A program made the position numbers and the translations under genes. A model generated the notes under the pieces. The model was not told the DNA's origin. It did no database searches and was given only the letters and a program-made list of their open reading frames with translations. 64,000 nt of DNA from Nocardioides euryhalodurans (GTDB lineage Bacteria > Actinomycetota > Actinomycetes > Propionibacteriales > Nocardioidaceae), in assembly GCF_004564375.1 (NCBI RefSeq), contig NZ_CP038267.1, forward strand, positions 2,792,501 through 2,856,500. Direction: 5' to 3'. Of the stretch, positions 44,593-52,563 are shown piece by piece (position 1 is the stretch's first letter; every line of letters begins with the position of its first letter).

Positions 44593-45198
44593 GTGGAGCT
44601 CCGTGAGGTGGTCCGGCGGCGTCGGATGGTGCGGCGGTACGCCGACCGACCGGTCGATCCCGCCCTCGTCGACCGCGCCCTCGAGCACGCCTCCCGGGCG
44701 CCGAGCGCCGGCTTCACGCAGGCCGTGGAGTTCCTCGTGCTCGACGAGCGGGAGCAGGTCGCGCGCTTCTGGGACGTGACCGCCGATGCCGGAGCCGAGA
44801 GCTCCTGGCTGAGGGGGATGCGGTCCGCCCCGGTGGTCGTCGTACCGCTGACGAGCCGGGAGGCCTACCTCGACCGGTACGCCGAGGCCGACAAGGGCTG
44901 GACCGACCGCGACCCGGGCCGCTGGCCGGTGCCGTTCTGGTACGTCGACGCGGGGATGGCCTCGCTGCTGGTCCTGCAGACCGCGGTCGACGAGGGGCTG
45001 GGGGCGTGCTTCTTCGGGATCCCGCCGGGGCGGGTGGCGGCGTTGCGCGAGGCGTTCGGGGTGCCGGGGGACCGGCTGCCCGTCGGGGCGATCACCCTCG
45101 GCCACCGGCTCGAGGACGCCGGCCCTGCCGGGTCGCCGTCCCGACGCCCCCGGCGGCCGTGGCAGGACCTCGTCCACCGCGGCCGGTGGCGTCGGTGA
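44593..45198 (+). CDS. Nitroreductase family protein
   Basis: A 201-residue FMN oxidoreductase. The N-terminus RRRRMVRRYADRPVD, RAPSAGFTQAVEFLV and AGMASLLVLQTAVDEGLGACFFGI are the FMN-binding elements. It reduces nitro or quinone compounds or acts on a specific flavin-dependent step. The Arg-rich C-terminal tail is unusual. The start is the GTG at 44593. It is divergent from the BCCT gene across a 164-base gap in which I see no clear operator. Confidence 0.82.
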   Translation: MELREVVRRRRMVRRYADRPVDPALVDRALEHASRAPSAGFTQAVEFLVLDEREQVARFWDVTADAGAESSWLRGMRSAPVVVVPLTSREAYLDRYAEADKGWTDRDPGRWPVPFWYVDAGMASLLVLQTAVDEGLGACFFGIPPGRVAALREAFGVPGDRLPVGAITLGHRLEDAGPAGSPSRRPRRPWQDLVHRGRWRR

Positions 45199-45213
45199 TC
45201 TCGGATCCGAGAC
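45198..45213. promoter_or_regulatory. Hut-type palindrome, copy 3 (M20-hutF-hutI operon)
   Basis: TCTCGGATCCGAGA (45199-45212) with outer bases A and C, so 14 of the 16 palindrome bases are symmetric and 15 of 16 match the hutH copy. Its centre is 62.5 bases before the ATG at 45268, the same distance as at hutH. It begins at the stop of the nitroreductase gene. Confidence 0.75.
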
Positions 45214-45232
45214 CCGGGCCACCGCTCGGTGC

Positions 45233-45261
45233 TTGCCGCCGCACCGGTGCGGCGATGGACT
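45233..45261 (+). promoter_or_regulatory. Predicted promoter with palindromic spacer, M20-hutF-hutI operon
   Basis: TTGCCG (45233-45238) and TGGACT (45256-45261) are 17 bases apart, with six bases to the ATG at 45268, fitting a leaderless transcript. The spacer and -35 end carry the perfect 18-base palindrome CGCCGCACCGGTGCGGCG (45237-45254). Confidence 0.45.
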
Positions 45262-45267
45262 GACCCC

Positions 45268-46464
45268 ATGGGCTTCGAGGAGATGTGGCACGAGATCGCA
45301 CCCGTCGGTCGCTCGGACTCCTCGGGGGGCTACTTCCGGCAGCCCTGGACCTCGGCGGAGGGCGAGCTGCGGGCGTGGTTCGCGGAAGCGGCGATCGCCC
45401 GCGGGCTGCGGCTGGAGACCGACCCGATCGGCAACCAGGTCGCCTGGTGGGACGCCGGCACCGGTCCCGGCGTGCTCACCGGCTCCCACCTCGACAGCGT
45501 CCTCGACGGCGGGGCGTACGACGGTCCGCTCGGCGTCGTGTCCGCGCTGGCCGCGGTCGACCTGCTCCGCGAGCGCGGGGTCGAGCCGGCGCGGCCGCTC
45601 GGCGTCTCGGTCTTCGTCGAGGAGGAGGGTTCGCGCTTCGGGCTCGCCTGCCTCGGCTCACGGCTGGCGACCGGCACCCTCGACTGGGCGCAGGCCCGCG
45701 AGCTGCGCGACCGCGACGGCGTCTTCCTCCCCGACGCGCTGGCCGCCTCGGGACTGGGGGAGGGCGGACGGTGGGCGGAGCTGGACGGGGTCGGCTGCTT
45801 CGTCGAGCTCCACGTCGAGCAGGGGCGCGACCTGGTCGACCGGGGCGCGGCGGTCGGGGTCGGGAGCGGGATCTGGCCGCACGGGCGCTACCGGTTCGAC
45901 TTCACCGGCGAGGCGAACCACGCCGGGACGACGCGGATGGAGGACCGGCACGACCCGATGCTCAGCTATGCGATGACGGCACTCGCGGCCAACAAGCAGG
46001 CGCGGCTGGCCGGTCAGCGGGCGACCTTCGGACGGGTGGCGGTCGAGCCCAACGGCACCAACGCGGTGCCCTCGCGGGTGACCGCCTGGCTGGACGCGCG
46101 CGCCGAGTCCGAGGGCTCCTTGGAGGCGCTGGTCGAGGCGATCTCCGGCCAGGCCGGCGACCGCGCGAGCCGCGACGGCACCGCGCTCGTCGTCACCCCG
46201 GAGTCGGTGTCGGGCTCGGTCGGCTTCGACGCCGACCTGGCCTCGCGGATCGCCACCGACCACGCCGAGGGCGACTGGCCCGTGATCCCGACGGCTGCCG
46301 GCCACGACGCCGGGATCCTGGCGGCGGCCGGCGTACCGACCGCGATGCTGTTCGTCCGCAACCCCACCGGCGTCTCCCACTCCCCCGACGAGCACGCCGA
46401 GACCGCCGACTGCCTGGTCGGCGTCTCCGCGCTCGCCGACACCCTCGAGCGGCTGCTGTCGTGA
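45268..46464 (+). CDS. M20-family amidohydrolase (allantoate/N-carbamoyl amino acid hydrolase-like)
   Basis: A 398-residue metallo-amidohydrolase. Metal and catalytic residues are visible in TGSHLDSV (His), GAYDGPLGV (Asp), VEEEGSRF (Glu pair), ELHVEQG (His) and HSPDEHAE (His). EANHAGTTRMEDRHDP is the dimer-domain substrate segment of this subfamily. In a hut operon it could remove the formyl group from N-formyl-glutamate, the last step, where a normal HutG is missing from the window. That is inference. The ATG at 45268 fits the leaderless promoter. The stop overlaps hutF. Confidence 0.85.
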   Translation: MGFEEMWHEIAPVGRSDSSGGYFRQPWTSAEGELRAWFAEAAIARGLRLETDPIGNQVAWWDAGTGPGVLTGSHLDSVLDGGAYDGPLGVVSALAAVDLLRERGVEPARPLGVSVFVEEEGSRFGLACLGSRLATGTLDWAQARELRDRDGVFLPDALAASGLGEGGRWAELDGVGCFVELHVEQGRDLVDRGAAVGVGSGIWPHGRYRFDFTGEANHAGTTRMEDRHDPMLSYAMTALAANKQARLAGQRATFGRVAVEPNGTNAVPSRVTAWLDARAESEGSLEALVEAISGQAGDRASRDGTALVVTPESVSGSVGFDADLASRIATDHAEGDWPVIPTAAGHDAGILAAAGVPTAMLFVRNPTGVSHSPDEHAETADCLVGVSALADTLERLLS

Positions 46465-47822
46465 CGACCTCGTTCCTGCTCGAGCGGGCCTGGGTCGGCG
46501 GCGCGGTCCGGGACGACGTGCTGGTCGAGATCGTCGACGGGCGGTTCAGCCGGGTCGAACCCGGTGGGCGAGTCGGTCACCCGGCGGCCGATGCTTCCCC
46601 CTTCAGGCGTCGGTCTCCCCGCTCAGGCGGGGAGGCCGACACGCTCCCCGGCCTCACCCTCCCCGGCCTCGCCAACACGCACAGCCACGCCTTCCACCGC
46701 GCGCTGCGCGGACGGACGCAGCGGGAGCGGGGCACCTTCTGGACCTGGCGCGAGCAGATGTACGCCGTCGCGGAGCGGCTCGACCCGGACTCCTACCACC
46801 GGCTGGCCACGGCCGTCTTCCGCGAGATGGTGGCGGCCGGGATGACCAGCGTGGGGGAGTTCCACTACCTCCACCACCAGCCCGACGGGACGCCGTACGA
46901 CGACCCGAACGCGATGTCCCACGCCCTCGTCGCTTCGGCACGCGAGGCCGGGATCCGGTTGACCCTGCTCGACACCTGCTACCTCTCCAGCGGGTTCGGC
47001 GAACCACCCGCAGGCGTGCAGCGGCGGTTCTCCGACGGCGACGCGGACCGCTGGCGGGAGCGCGTCGAGCGGCTGTCGGACGGCGACGATCTGAAGCACG
47101 GTGCGGCGATCCACTCGGTCCGCGCGGTCCCGCCCGAGGCGATGCCGACGGTCGTCGACGGGGCCCGTGGCAGGCCGCTGCACGCCCACGTCTCCGAGCA
47201 GGTCGCCGAGAACGCCGCCTGCGTGGCCGCCTACGCACGCACGCCGGTCGAGCTGCTCGCCGACCACGACGTGCTCGGCCCGCTCACGACGGCCGTGCAC
47301 GCCACCCACCTCACCGACGACGACGTCCGGCTGCTTGCCGAGGCGCAGGCGTACGCCGGCTTCTGCCCGACCACCGAGCGCGACCTCGGCGACGGGATCG
47401 GTCCCGGCCGGCGGCTGCACGAGGCCGGGGTCCGACTGACCCTGGGCAGCGACAGCCACGCGGTGGTCGACCCGTTCGAGGAGCTGCGGGCGCTGGAGCT
47501 CGACGAGCGGCTGGCCAGGCAGCAGCGCGGCCACTGGACCGCCGGCGAGCTGCTCACCGCCGCGACGACGGACGGCCATCGCAGCCTCGGCTGGGACGAC
47601 GCTGGCGAGATCGCGGTCGGTCGGCGCGCCGACCTGGTCACCCTCGACACCGCCAGCCCGCGCACGGCCGGCACCGGCGCCGACGAGCACACGGCCGTCT
47701 TCGCCGCCACCGCCGCCGACGTCACCCACGTGGTCGTCGAGGGCCGGGTCGTGGCCACCGCTGACGACCGGGACGACCTCGGTCGCGACCTCGACGACGC
47801 GATCAGGAGCGTGCACGCATGA
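46461..47822 (+). CDS. hutF: Formimidoylglutamate deiminase
   Basis: A 453-residue amidohydrolase converting N-formimidoyl-glutamate to N-formyl-glutamate plus ammonia. The metal motif [32 protein letters not shown] (metal His) and [13 protein letters not shown] are clear. The GTG start overlaps the M20 stop (GTGA). Residues about 35-59 ([18 protein letters not shown] and flanks) are an extra basic segment between the first beta strands and [16 protein letters not shown]. They are encoded by a 71-bp repeat found again after the P450 gene. Confidence 0.93.
   Translation: MTTSFLLERAWVGGAVRDDVLVEIVDGRFSRVEPGGRVGHPAADASPFRRRSPRSGGEADTLPGLTLPGLANTHSHAFHRALRGRTQRERGTFWTWREQMYAVAERLDPDSYHRLATAVFREMVAAGMTSVGEFHYLHHQPDGTPYDDPNAMSHALVASAREAGIRLTLLDTCYLSSGFGEPPAGVQRRFSDGDADRWRERVERLSDGDDLKHGAAIHSVRAVPPEAMPTVVDGARGRPLHAHVSEQVAENAACVAAYARTPVELLADHDVLGPLTTAVHATHLTDDDVRLLAEAQAYAGFCPTTERDLGDGIGPGRRLHEAGVRLTLGSDSHAVVDPFEELRALELDERLARQQRGHWTAGELLTAATTDGHRSLGWDDAGEIAVGRRADLVTLDTASPRTAGTGADEHTAVFAATAADVTHVVVEGRVVATADDRDDLGRDLDDAIRSVHA
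46563..46633. repeat. 71-bp interspersed repeat, copy 1 (in frame in hutF)
   Basis: Positions 46590-46633 match the reverse complement of 57492-57535 at 42 of 44 bases. The outer 12 bases GGTGGGCGAGTC (46563-46574) match 57551-57562 exactly at the same spacing. The core ends with the hairpin TCCCCGC/GCGGGGA. Over the full 71 bases about 61 match. Confidence 0.8.
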
Positions 47823-48967
47823 CCACCACCGTCATCACCGGCATCGGCGAGCTCACCACGCACGCCCCCGGCCACGACCGCCCGCTGACCGACGCCGCGG
47901 TCGTCGTGGAGGGCAGCCACATCGCGTGGGTCGGAGGCGCCGCCGAGGCGCCCGCGGCCGACCAGCAGGTCGACGCGGGAGGCCGCGCGGTCGTGCCGGG
48001 CTTCGTCGACAGCCACAGCCACCTGGTCTTCGCGGGCGACCGGGCGCCGGAGTTCGCGGCCCGCATGGCGGGCGAGTCCTACGCCGCCGGAGGAATCAGG
48101 ACGACCGTCGCCGCGACCCGGGCCGCCTCCGACGAGCAGCTGACCAGCCACGTCGCGCGGCTCGTCGCCGAGATGCGCCGCCAGGGCACGACGACCCTCG
48201 AGATCAAGAGCGGCTACGGGCTGACCGTCCACGACGAGGCCCGCAGCCTGGCGGTCGCGCGGCAGTTCACCGAGGAGACGACGTACCTCGGAGCCCACGT
48301 GGTGCCCGCCGGCACCGACCCCGACACCTACGTCGACCTCGTCACCGGTCCGATGCTCGAGGCGGCCGCGCCGTACGCCCGCTGGATCGACGCGTTCTGC
48401 GAGGAGGGCGCCTTCGACGTCGACCAGGCGCGCACGGTCCTGGCCGCGGGCGAGGCCGCGGGACTGCGCGGGCGGCTCCACGCCAACCAGCTGACGTACG
48501 GCGGTGGTGTCCGGCTGGCCGCCGAGCTCGGGCTGACCGCGGTCGACCACTGCACCTACCTCGCCGACGACGACGTGGCCGCGCTGGCCGACAGCGGCAC
48601 CGTCGCCACGCTGCTTCCCGGGGTGGAGTTCTCGACCCGCCAGCCCTACCCCGACGCCCGCCGGCTGCTCGCGGCCGGGGTCACGGTGGCGATCGCCAGC
48701 GACTGCAACCCCGGGTCCTGCTACACCAGCTCGGTGCCGTTCTGCCTGGCCCTGGCGGTCCGCGAGATGGGGATGACGCCCGCCGAGGCGCTCTGGGCGG
48801 CCACGGCCGGCGGTGCCCGGGCGCTCGGCCGCGACGACGTCGGGGTGATCGCCCCCGGCCGACGCGCCGACCTGGTGCTGCTCGACGCCCCGTCGTACGT
48901 CCACCTGGCCTACCGGCCGGGCGTCCCGCTGGTCGCCGGCGTCTGGCAGGCGGGCCGGCCCGGCTGA
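47819..48967 (+). CDS. hutI: Imidazolonepropionase
   Basis: A 382-residue amidohydrolase converting imidazolone propionate to N-formimidoyl-glutamate. [22 protein letters not shown] holds the HxH metal site and GESYAAGGI the substrate loop. [21 protein letters not shown] and [12 protein letters not shown] complete the family pattern. The ATG start overlaps the hutF stop (ATGA). It ends the operon. Confidence 0.95.
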   Translation: MTTTVITGIGELTTHAPGHDRPLTDAAVVVEGSHIAWVGGAAEAPAADQQVDAGGRAVVPGFVDSHSHLVFAGDRAPEFAARMAGESYAAGGIRTTVAATRAASDEQLTSHVARLVAEMRRQGTTTLEIKSGYGLTVHDEARSLAVARQFTEETTYLGAHVVPAGTDPDTYVDLVTGPMLEAAAPYARWIDAFCEEGAFDVDQARTVLAAGEAAGLRGRLHANQLTYGGGVRLAAELGLTAVDHCTYLADDDVAALADSGTVATLLPGVEFSTRQPYPDARRLLAAGVTVAIASDCNPGSCYTSSVPFCLALAVREMGMTPAEALWAATAGGARALGRDDVGVIAPGRRADLVLLDAPSYVHLAYRPGVPLVAGVWQAGRPG

Positions 48968-48971
48968 GGAT

Positions 48972-49028
48972 CTGAGGTAGCCGTCGACCCCACCTAGGGC
49001 ACCTGCCCGATGTGGGGGGCTACCTCAG
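48972..49028. promoter_or_regulatory. Nested hairpin between hutI and a small gene
   Basis: Outer arms CTGAGGTAGCC (48972-48982) and GGCTACCTCAG (49018-49028) pair perfectly over 11 bp. A 5-base bulge, inner arms CCCCAC/GTGGGG and an apical GGGC/GCCC follow. It could end hutI transcription or be a leader element of the next gene, 41 bases on. Confidence 0.55.
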
Positions 49029-49069
49029 AGGACGAGTCTCGACCTCACCACCACACGAGGAGCGAGACC

Positions 49070-49225
49070 ATGTACGAGATCGACAACACCTACCTGGCCT
49101 ACGAGCTGGCCTACCGCAACGAGCGGCTGACCGGCCGCGGCGGACCCGACGACCACCACCACGCGATCCGCAGCGGGCAGAACCCCCGCCGGCGTCGCAT
49201 CCTGCGGCGCGGCACGGTCCGCTGA
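49070..49225 (+). CDS. Small basic protein of unknown function
   Basis: A 51-residue protein starting MYEIDNTYLAYELAYRNERL, then a His cluster (DDHHHAI) and an Arg-rich end (RRRRILRRGTVR). GAGGAG precedes the ATG at 49070, supporting translation. There is no membrane segment. It lies between the nested hairpin and the large LuxR regulator, ending three bases before that gene's start. Confidence 0.55.
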   Translation: MYEIDNTYLAYELAYRNERLTGRGGPDDHHHAIRSGQNPRRRRILRRGTVR

Positions 49226-49228
49226 CGC

Positions 49229-52183
49229 ATGGTGTCGGCCGGCCACGACATGATGGCGGTCGTGGCGACCCACACCAGCACCCTCGTCGGCCGTGACGGC
49301 GAGCTCACCGAGCTGCTGTCCTGGCTCGGCGAGTCCCCGGACACCGACGGCAGCCGGCGCGCGGTCACGGGTGTGCTGCTCGCCGGTGACGCCGGGGTCG
49401 GCAAGACCAGGCTGCTGGGTGAGGCCCGCGAGCGGCTCGCCCTCGACGGCTGGCGCGTGGTCGTCGGCCACTGCCTCGACCTGGGCGACACCGCCCTTCC
49501 CTACCTCCCGTTCTCCGAGGTGCTGGGCCAGCTCGCTGCCGAGCAGCCCGACGCGGTGGCCGTGGTCGCCGGCCGCCATCCCGCGCTCGCGCGGCTCCAG
49601 CCCGGGCGCCGGGTGCTCGCCGCCGAGGGCTCCGAGGGTCCGGGCGTCGACCGCTCCGACCTCTTCGAGGCGGTCCGCGGGCTGCTCGAGGAGGCCGCCG
49701 GTGACGGGCTGCTGCTGGTCGTCGAGGACGCCCACTGGGCCGACCGCTCGACCCGCGACCTGCTGACCTTCCTGCTGACCCGACGGTTCGCCGGCCCGGT
49801 GGCGGTGGTGGTGAGCTACCGGGCCGACGACCTCCACCGGCGTCACCCGCTGCGCACCCAGGTGGCCGAGTGGGCCCGCCTTCCCGGCGTACGCCGGATG
49901 ACGCTCGGGCCGCTCGCCGAGGACGCCGTACGCCTCCTGATCGCCGAGCTCGCCCCGCAGGGGCTCGGGACCGCCGAGACCCACGACATCGTCGACCGTG
50001 CCGAGGGCAACGCCTTCTTCGTCGAGGAGCTGACCAGCGCGGCCGCCGGTCCGGGCCGCTGGGTGCCGGCCGACCTGGCCGACGTGCTGCTGGTGCGCCT
50101 CGACCGGCTCGACGACCACGCGCGGCAGGTGGTCCGCACCGCGAGCGTCGCCGGCCGCAAGGTCTCCCACGAGCTGCTCGCCGCCGTCTCCGGGCTCGAG
50201 GGTCCTGCCCTCGACGAGGGGTTGCGGCAGGCCGTGGAGATGAACGTCCTCGTGCCCGACGGCGACCGCTACGCCTTCCGCCACGCGCTGCTCGGGGAGG
50301 CCGTCTACGACGACCTGCTGCCGGGTGAGCGGGTGGGGCTGCACGACCGCTTCGCGGCTGCGCTCAGCGGCACCGCGGTGGCGGGGACGGCCGCGGAGCT
50401 GGCCCGTCACGCGCGGCTCGCCCACGATCTCGAGACCGCGCTGCTGGCCAGCATCCGGGCCGGCCACGACGCGGTCGCCGTCGGTGGGCCGGACGAGGCG
50501 GTGCACCACTTCGAGCAGGCCCTCGCCCTGGTCGCCGACCCGCGTCGCCGCGGCGACACCGCCGTCGACAGGGCGGCCCTCGTCGTCGCCCTCGCGGAGG
50601 CGCTGACCTCCTCGGGCCGTCCCCACAAGGCGGTCGCCCTGCTCACCGAGGAGCTCGCCCGGCTCCCCGCCGACGCCCCCGATGCGTGGCGGTCGCGGAT
50701 GCTCTCCGCCCGCGGCTACCTCCTCCTCATCACCGAGTCCGAGGAGGAGCCCAGCGACCTGACCGCCGAGGCCGTCCGGCTCGCGCCCGAGGGCGACAAC
50801 GCGGTCCGTGCCCGGGCCCTCGCCACCCATGCACGGGTGCTGGTCGGCTACCACCGCTTCGAGGAGGCCGAGGAGGTCGGCCTCGAGGGGCTGACCATGG
50901 CCGAGCGGCTGCAGCTCACCGACCTCGCCTCCGACCTCGTGCTGACCCTCACCCAGGCGCGCCAGACCGGTCCCCGGGCGGGGCTCCGGGAGGCACTCGG
51001 CGAGGCGGTCGACGCCGCCCGGCGGTCCGGGTCCGTCACTGCCGAGCTGCGTGGCCACTACCTGCTCGGGCGGTCCTTCCAGGACCACGGGGAGTGGGAC
51101 CAGGCCGAGACCGCCTACCGGCGGGCCATCGACCGGGCCGTCGAGGCAGGCCTGCCCTATGCGCCGTTCGCCTTCGAGTCCCGGTGGTTCCTCGCCTTCC
51201 AGCTCGTCGTGCGCGGCGAGTGGGACGCCGCGCTCGACCTGGTCGCGGCGGCGGGCGACCCGCCGCCCATCGGGCGCGACATGCTGGCGGTCTTCCCCCT
51301 GCAGGTCGAGCTCGCCCGCGGCCTCGACGTCGGCGACCGGCTGCCGTCCCTGCGCCGGCACTGGGCCGACGAGGGCCTGATCGTCATCCACTCCAGTGCG
51401 CTCGAGATGCGCGTGGCCGGCCGGCGGGGCGACGCGGAGGGTGTCCTCACCTCCTACGACGACGCGGTGGCGATCCTGTCGCGGCTCTGGCACCCGTGGT
51501 TCGGCGCGCGGATCCGGCTGGCCGCGGTCGCCCTCGACGCCCTCGCCGAGCTCGCTCCCGAGGCGACCGGGGAGCGGCGTACGTGGTTGCTGGCCACCGC
51601 CGACCGGCTGCACGCCGACGGCCACGTGGTGCTCGACCGTTCCCAGGGCCAGGCGTCGTTCTGGGGCCCCGAGGGCCAGGCGTGGGCCGAGCGGCTGGAC
51701 GCCGAGCACCTGCGGCTGCGCTGGCTCGCCGGTGACCCGCCATCGCTGGCCGACCTGCTCGGGGCGTGGCGCCGGACGGAGGCGCTGACCGAGGCCTTCG
51801 GCGACGTCCACGAGCTCGCGCGGGTCCGGGCGGTGCTGGCCGGGGTGCTGCGCGCGACCGGCGACGTCGCCGCCGCCCGCGAGGTCGCGGCGGCCGTGCG
51901 TGAGACCGCCCTGGCCCTGGGGGCCACGCCGCTGCTCGAGCAGCTCGGCGACCTCGGTGAGGCTCGCGAACGGCACGGCCCGGGGAGCGTGGTGCTGACC
52001 CCGCGCGAGCAGGAGATCCTGGCGCTCGTCGCCGCCGGCCGCACCAACGGTGAGATCGGCAAGCAGCTGTTCATCAGCACCAAGACGGTGTCGGTGCACG
52101 TCTCCAACATCCTGGGCAAGCTCGGCGCCGCGAGCCGGACCGAGGCGGCGGCGATCGCGCGCCGCGACGGCCTGCTTGGCTGA
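49229..52183 (+). CDS. Large LuxR-family ATPase regulator (LAL/MalT-like)
   Basis: A 984-residue protein. The N-terminal AAA ATPase has Walker A LLAGDAGVGKTRLL (about residues 51-59) and Walker B LLLVVEDAHWAD. A long TPR-like helical region follows, and the C-terminal LuxR helix-turn-helix is LTPREQEILALVAAGRTNGEIGKQL. LAL proteins activate transcription after binding a small ligand and ATP, and the target here is unknown. Start codon uncertain: ATG at 49229, or the in-frame ATGs at 49250 and 49253. None has a ribosome site. Confidence 0.88.
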   Translation: MVSAGHDMMAVVATHTSTLVGRDGELTELLSWLGESPDTDGSRRAVTGVLLAGDAGVGKTRLLGEARERLALDGWRVVVGHCLDLGDTALPYLPFSEVLGQLAAEQPDAVAVVAGRHPALARLQPGRRVLAAEGSEGPGVDRSDLFEAVRGLLEEAAGDGLLLVVEDAHWADRSTRDLLTFLLTRRFAGPVAVVVSYRADDLHRRHPLRTQVAEWARLPGVRRMTLGPLAEDAVRLLIAELAPQGLGTAETHDIVDRAEGNAFFVEELTSAAAGPGRWVPADLADVLLVRLDRLDDHARQVVRTASVAGRKVSHELLAAVSGLEGPALDEGLRQAVEMNVLVPDGDRYAFRHALLGEAVYDDLLPGERVGLHDRFAAALSGTAVAGTAAELARHARLAHDLETALLASIRAGHDAVAVGGPDEAVHHFEQALALVADPRRRGDTAVDRAALVVALAEALTSSGRPHKAVALLTEELARLPADAPDAWRSRMLSARGYLLLITESEEEPSDLTAEAVRLAPEGDNAVRARALATHARVLVGYHRFEEAEEVGLEGLTMAERLQLTDLASDLVLTLTQARQTGPRAGLREALGEAVDAARRSGSVTAELRGHYLLGRSFQDHGEWDQAETAYRRAIDRAVEAGLPYAPFAFESRWFLAFQLVVRGEWDAALDLVAAAGDPPPIGRDMLAVFPLQVELARGLDVGDRLPSLRRHWADEGLIVIHSSALEMRVAGRRGDAEGVLTSYDDAVAILSRLWHPWFGARIRLAAVALDALAELAPEATGERRTWLLATADRLHADGHVVLDRSQGQASFWGPEGQAWAERLDAEHLRLRWLAGDPPSLADLLGAWRRTEALTEAFGDVHELARVRAVLAGVLRATGDVAAAREVAAAVRETALALGATPLLEQLGDLGEARERHGPGSVVLTPREQEILALVAAGRTNGEIGKQLFISTKTVSVHVSNILGKLGAASRTEAAAIARRDGLLG

Positions 52184-52275
52184 CTTCACCCCTCGGTGGG
52201 TGTCCTCGCCCATGCCCGGCTCGGTAGGTTCGGGCCAGGGGGCGGAACGGCCGCCCGGACAGTGGAGGAGACCCG

Positions 52276-52563
52276 ATGTCGAACAGCCCCGAGGAACCCC
52301 TCAGCGACGAGGACATGACCACCGGCGCCACCCCGCAGGCTTCCTCGACCCCGTCCGACGCCGACGCCGACGCGGCGGACGCCGACGGCACCGACGGCGA
52401 CAGCACGGACGCCACCGACGGTGACGCGGACGGCACCGACGGCGACGCCGACGGCACCGACGGCGACTCGACCGACGCGACCGACGGTGACGCGGACGGG
52501 ACCGACGGTGACGCCGACGGGACCGACGGTGACGCCGACGGCACGGACGGTGCCGGACACTGA
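52276..52563 (+). CDS. Asp/Gly/Thr-repeat protein, leader of the cupin gene
   Basis: A 95-residue, extremely acidic protein. After 25 residues it consists of repeats of DGDADGT, DGDSTDAT and similar, which recall the DxDxDG calcium-binding loops of thrombospondin type 3 or dockerin repeats. The first 25 residues (MSNSPEEPLSDEDMTTG) have no signal peptide. GGAGGAGACCC lies just before the ATG. Its stop TGA overlaps the inferred CTG start of the next gene, so it may serve translation of that gene. Confidence 0.6.
   Translation: MSNSPEEPLSDEDMTTGATPQASSTPSDADADAADADGTDGDSTDATDGDADGTDGDADGTDGDSTDATDGDADGTDGDADGTDGDADGTDGAGH

Noticed and set aside
29316..45213. The GGATCC-centred palindromes as chance restriction-type sites.
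   Set aside because: The symmetry extends to 14-16 bases and the position before genes is constant, far beyond a six-base coincidence.
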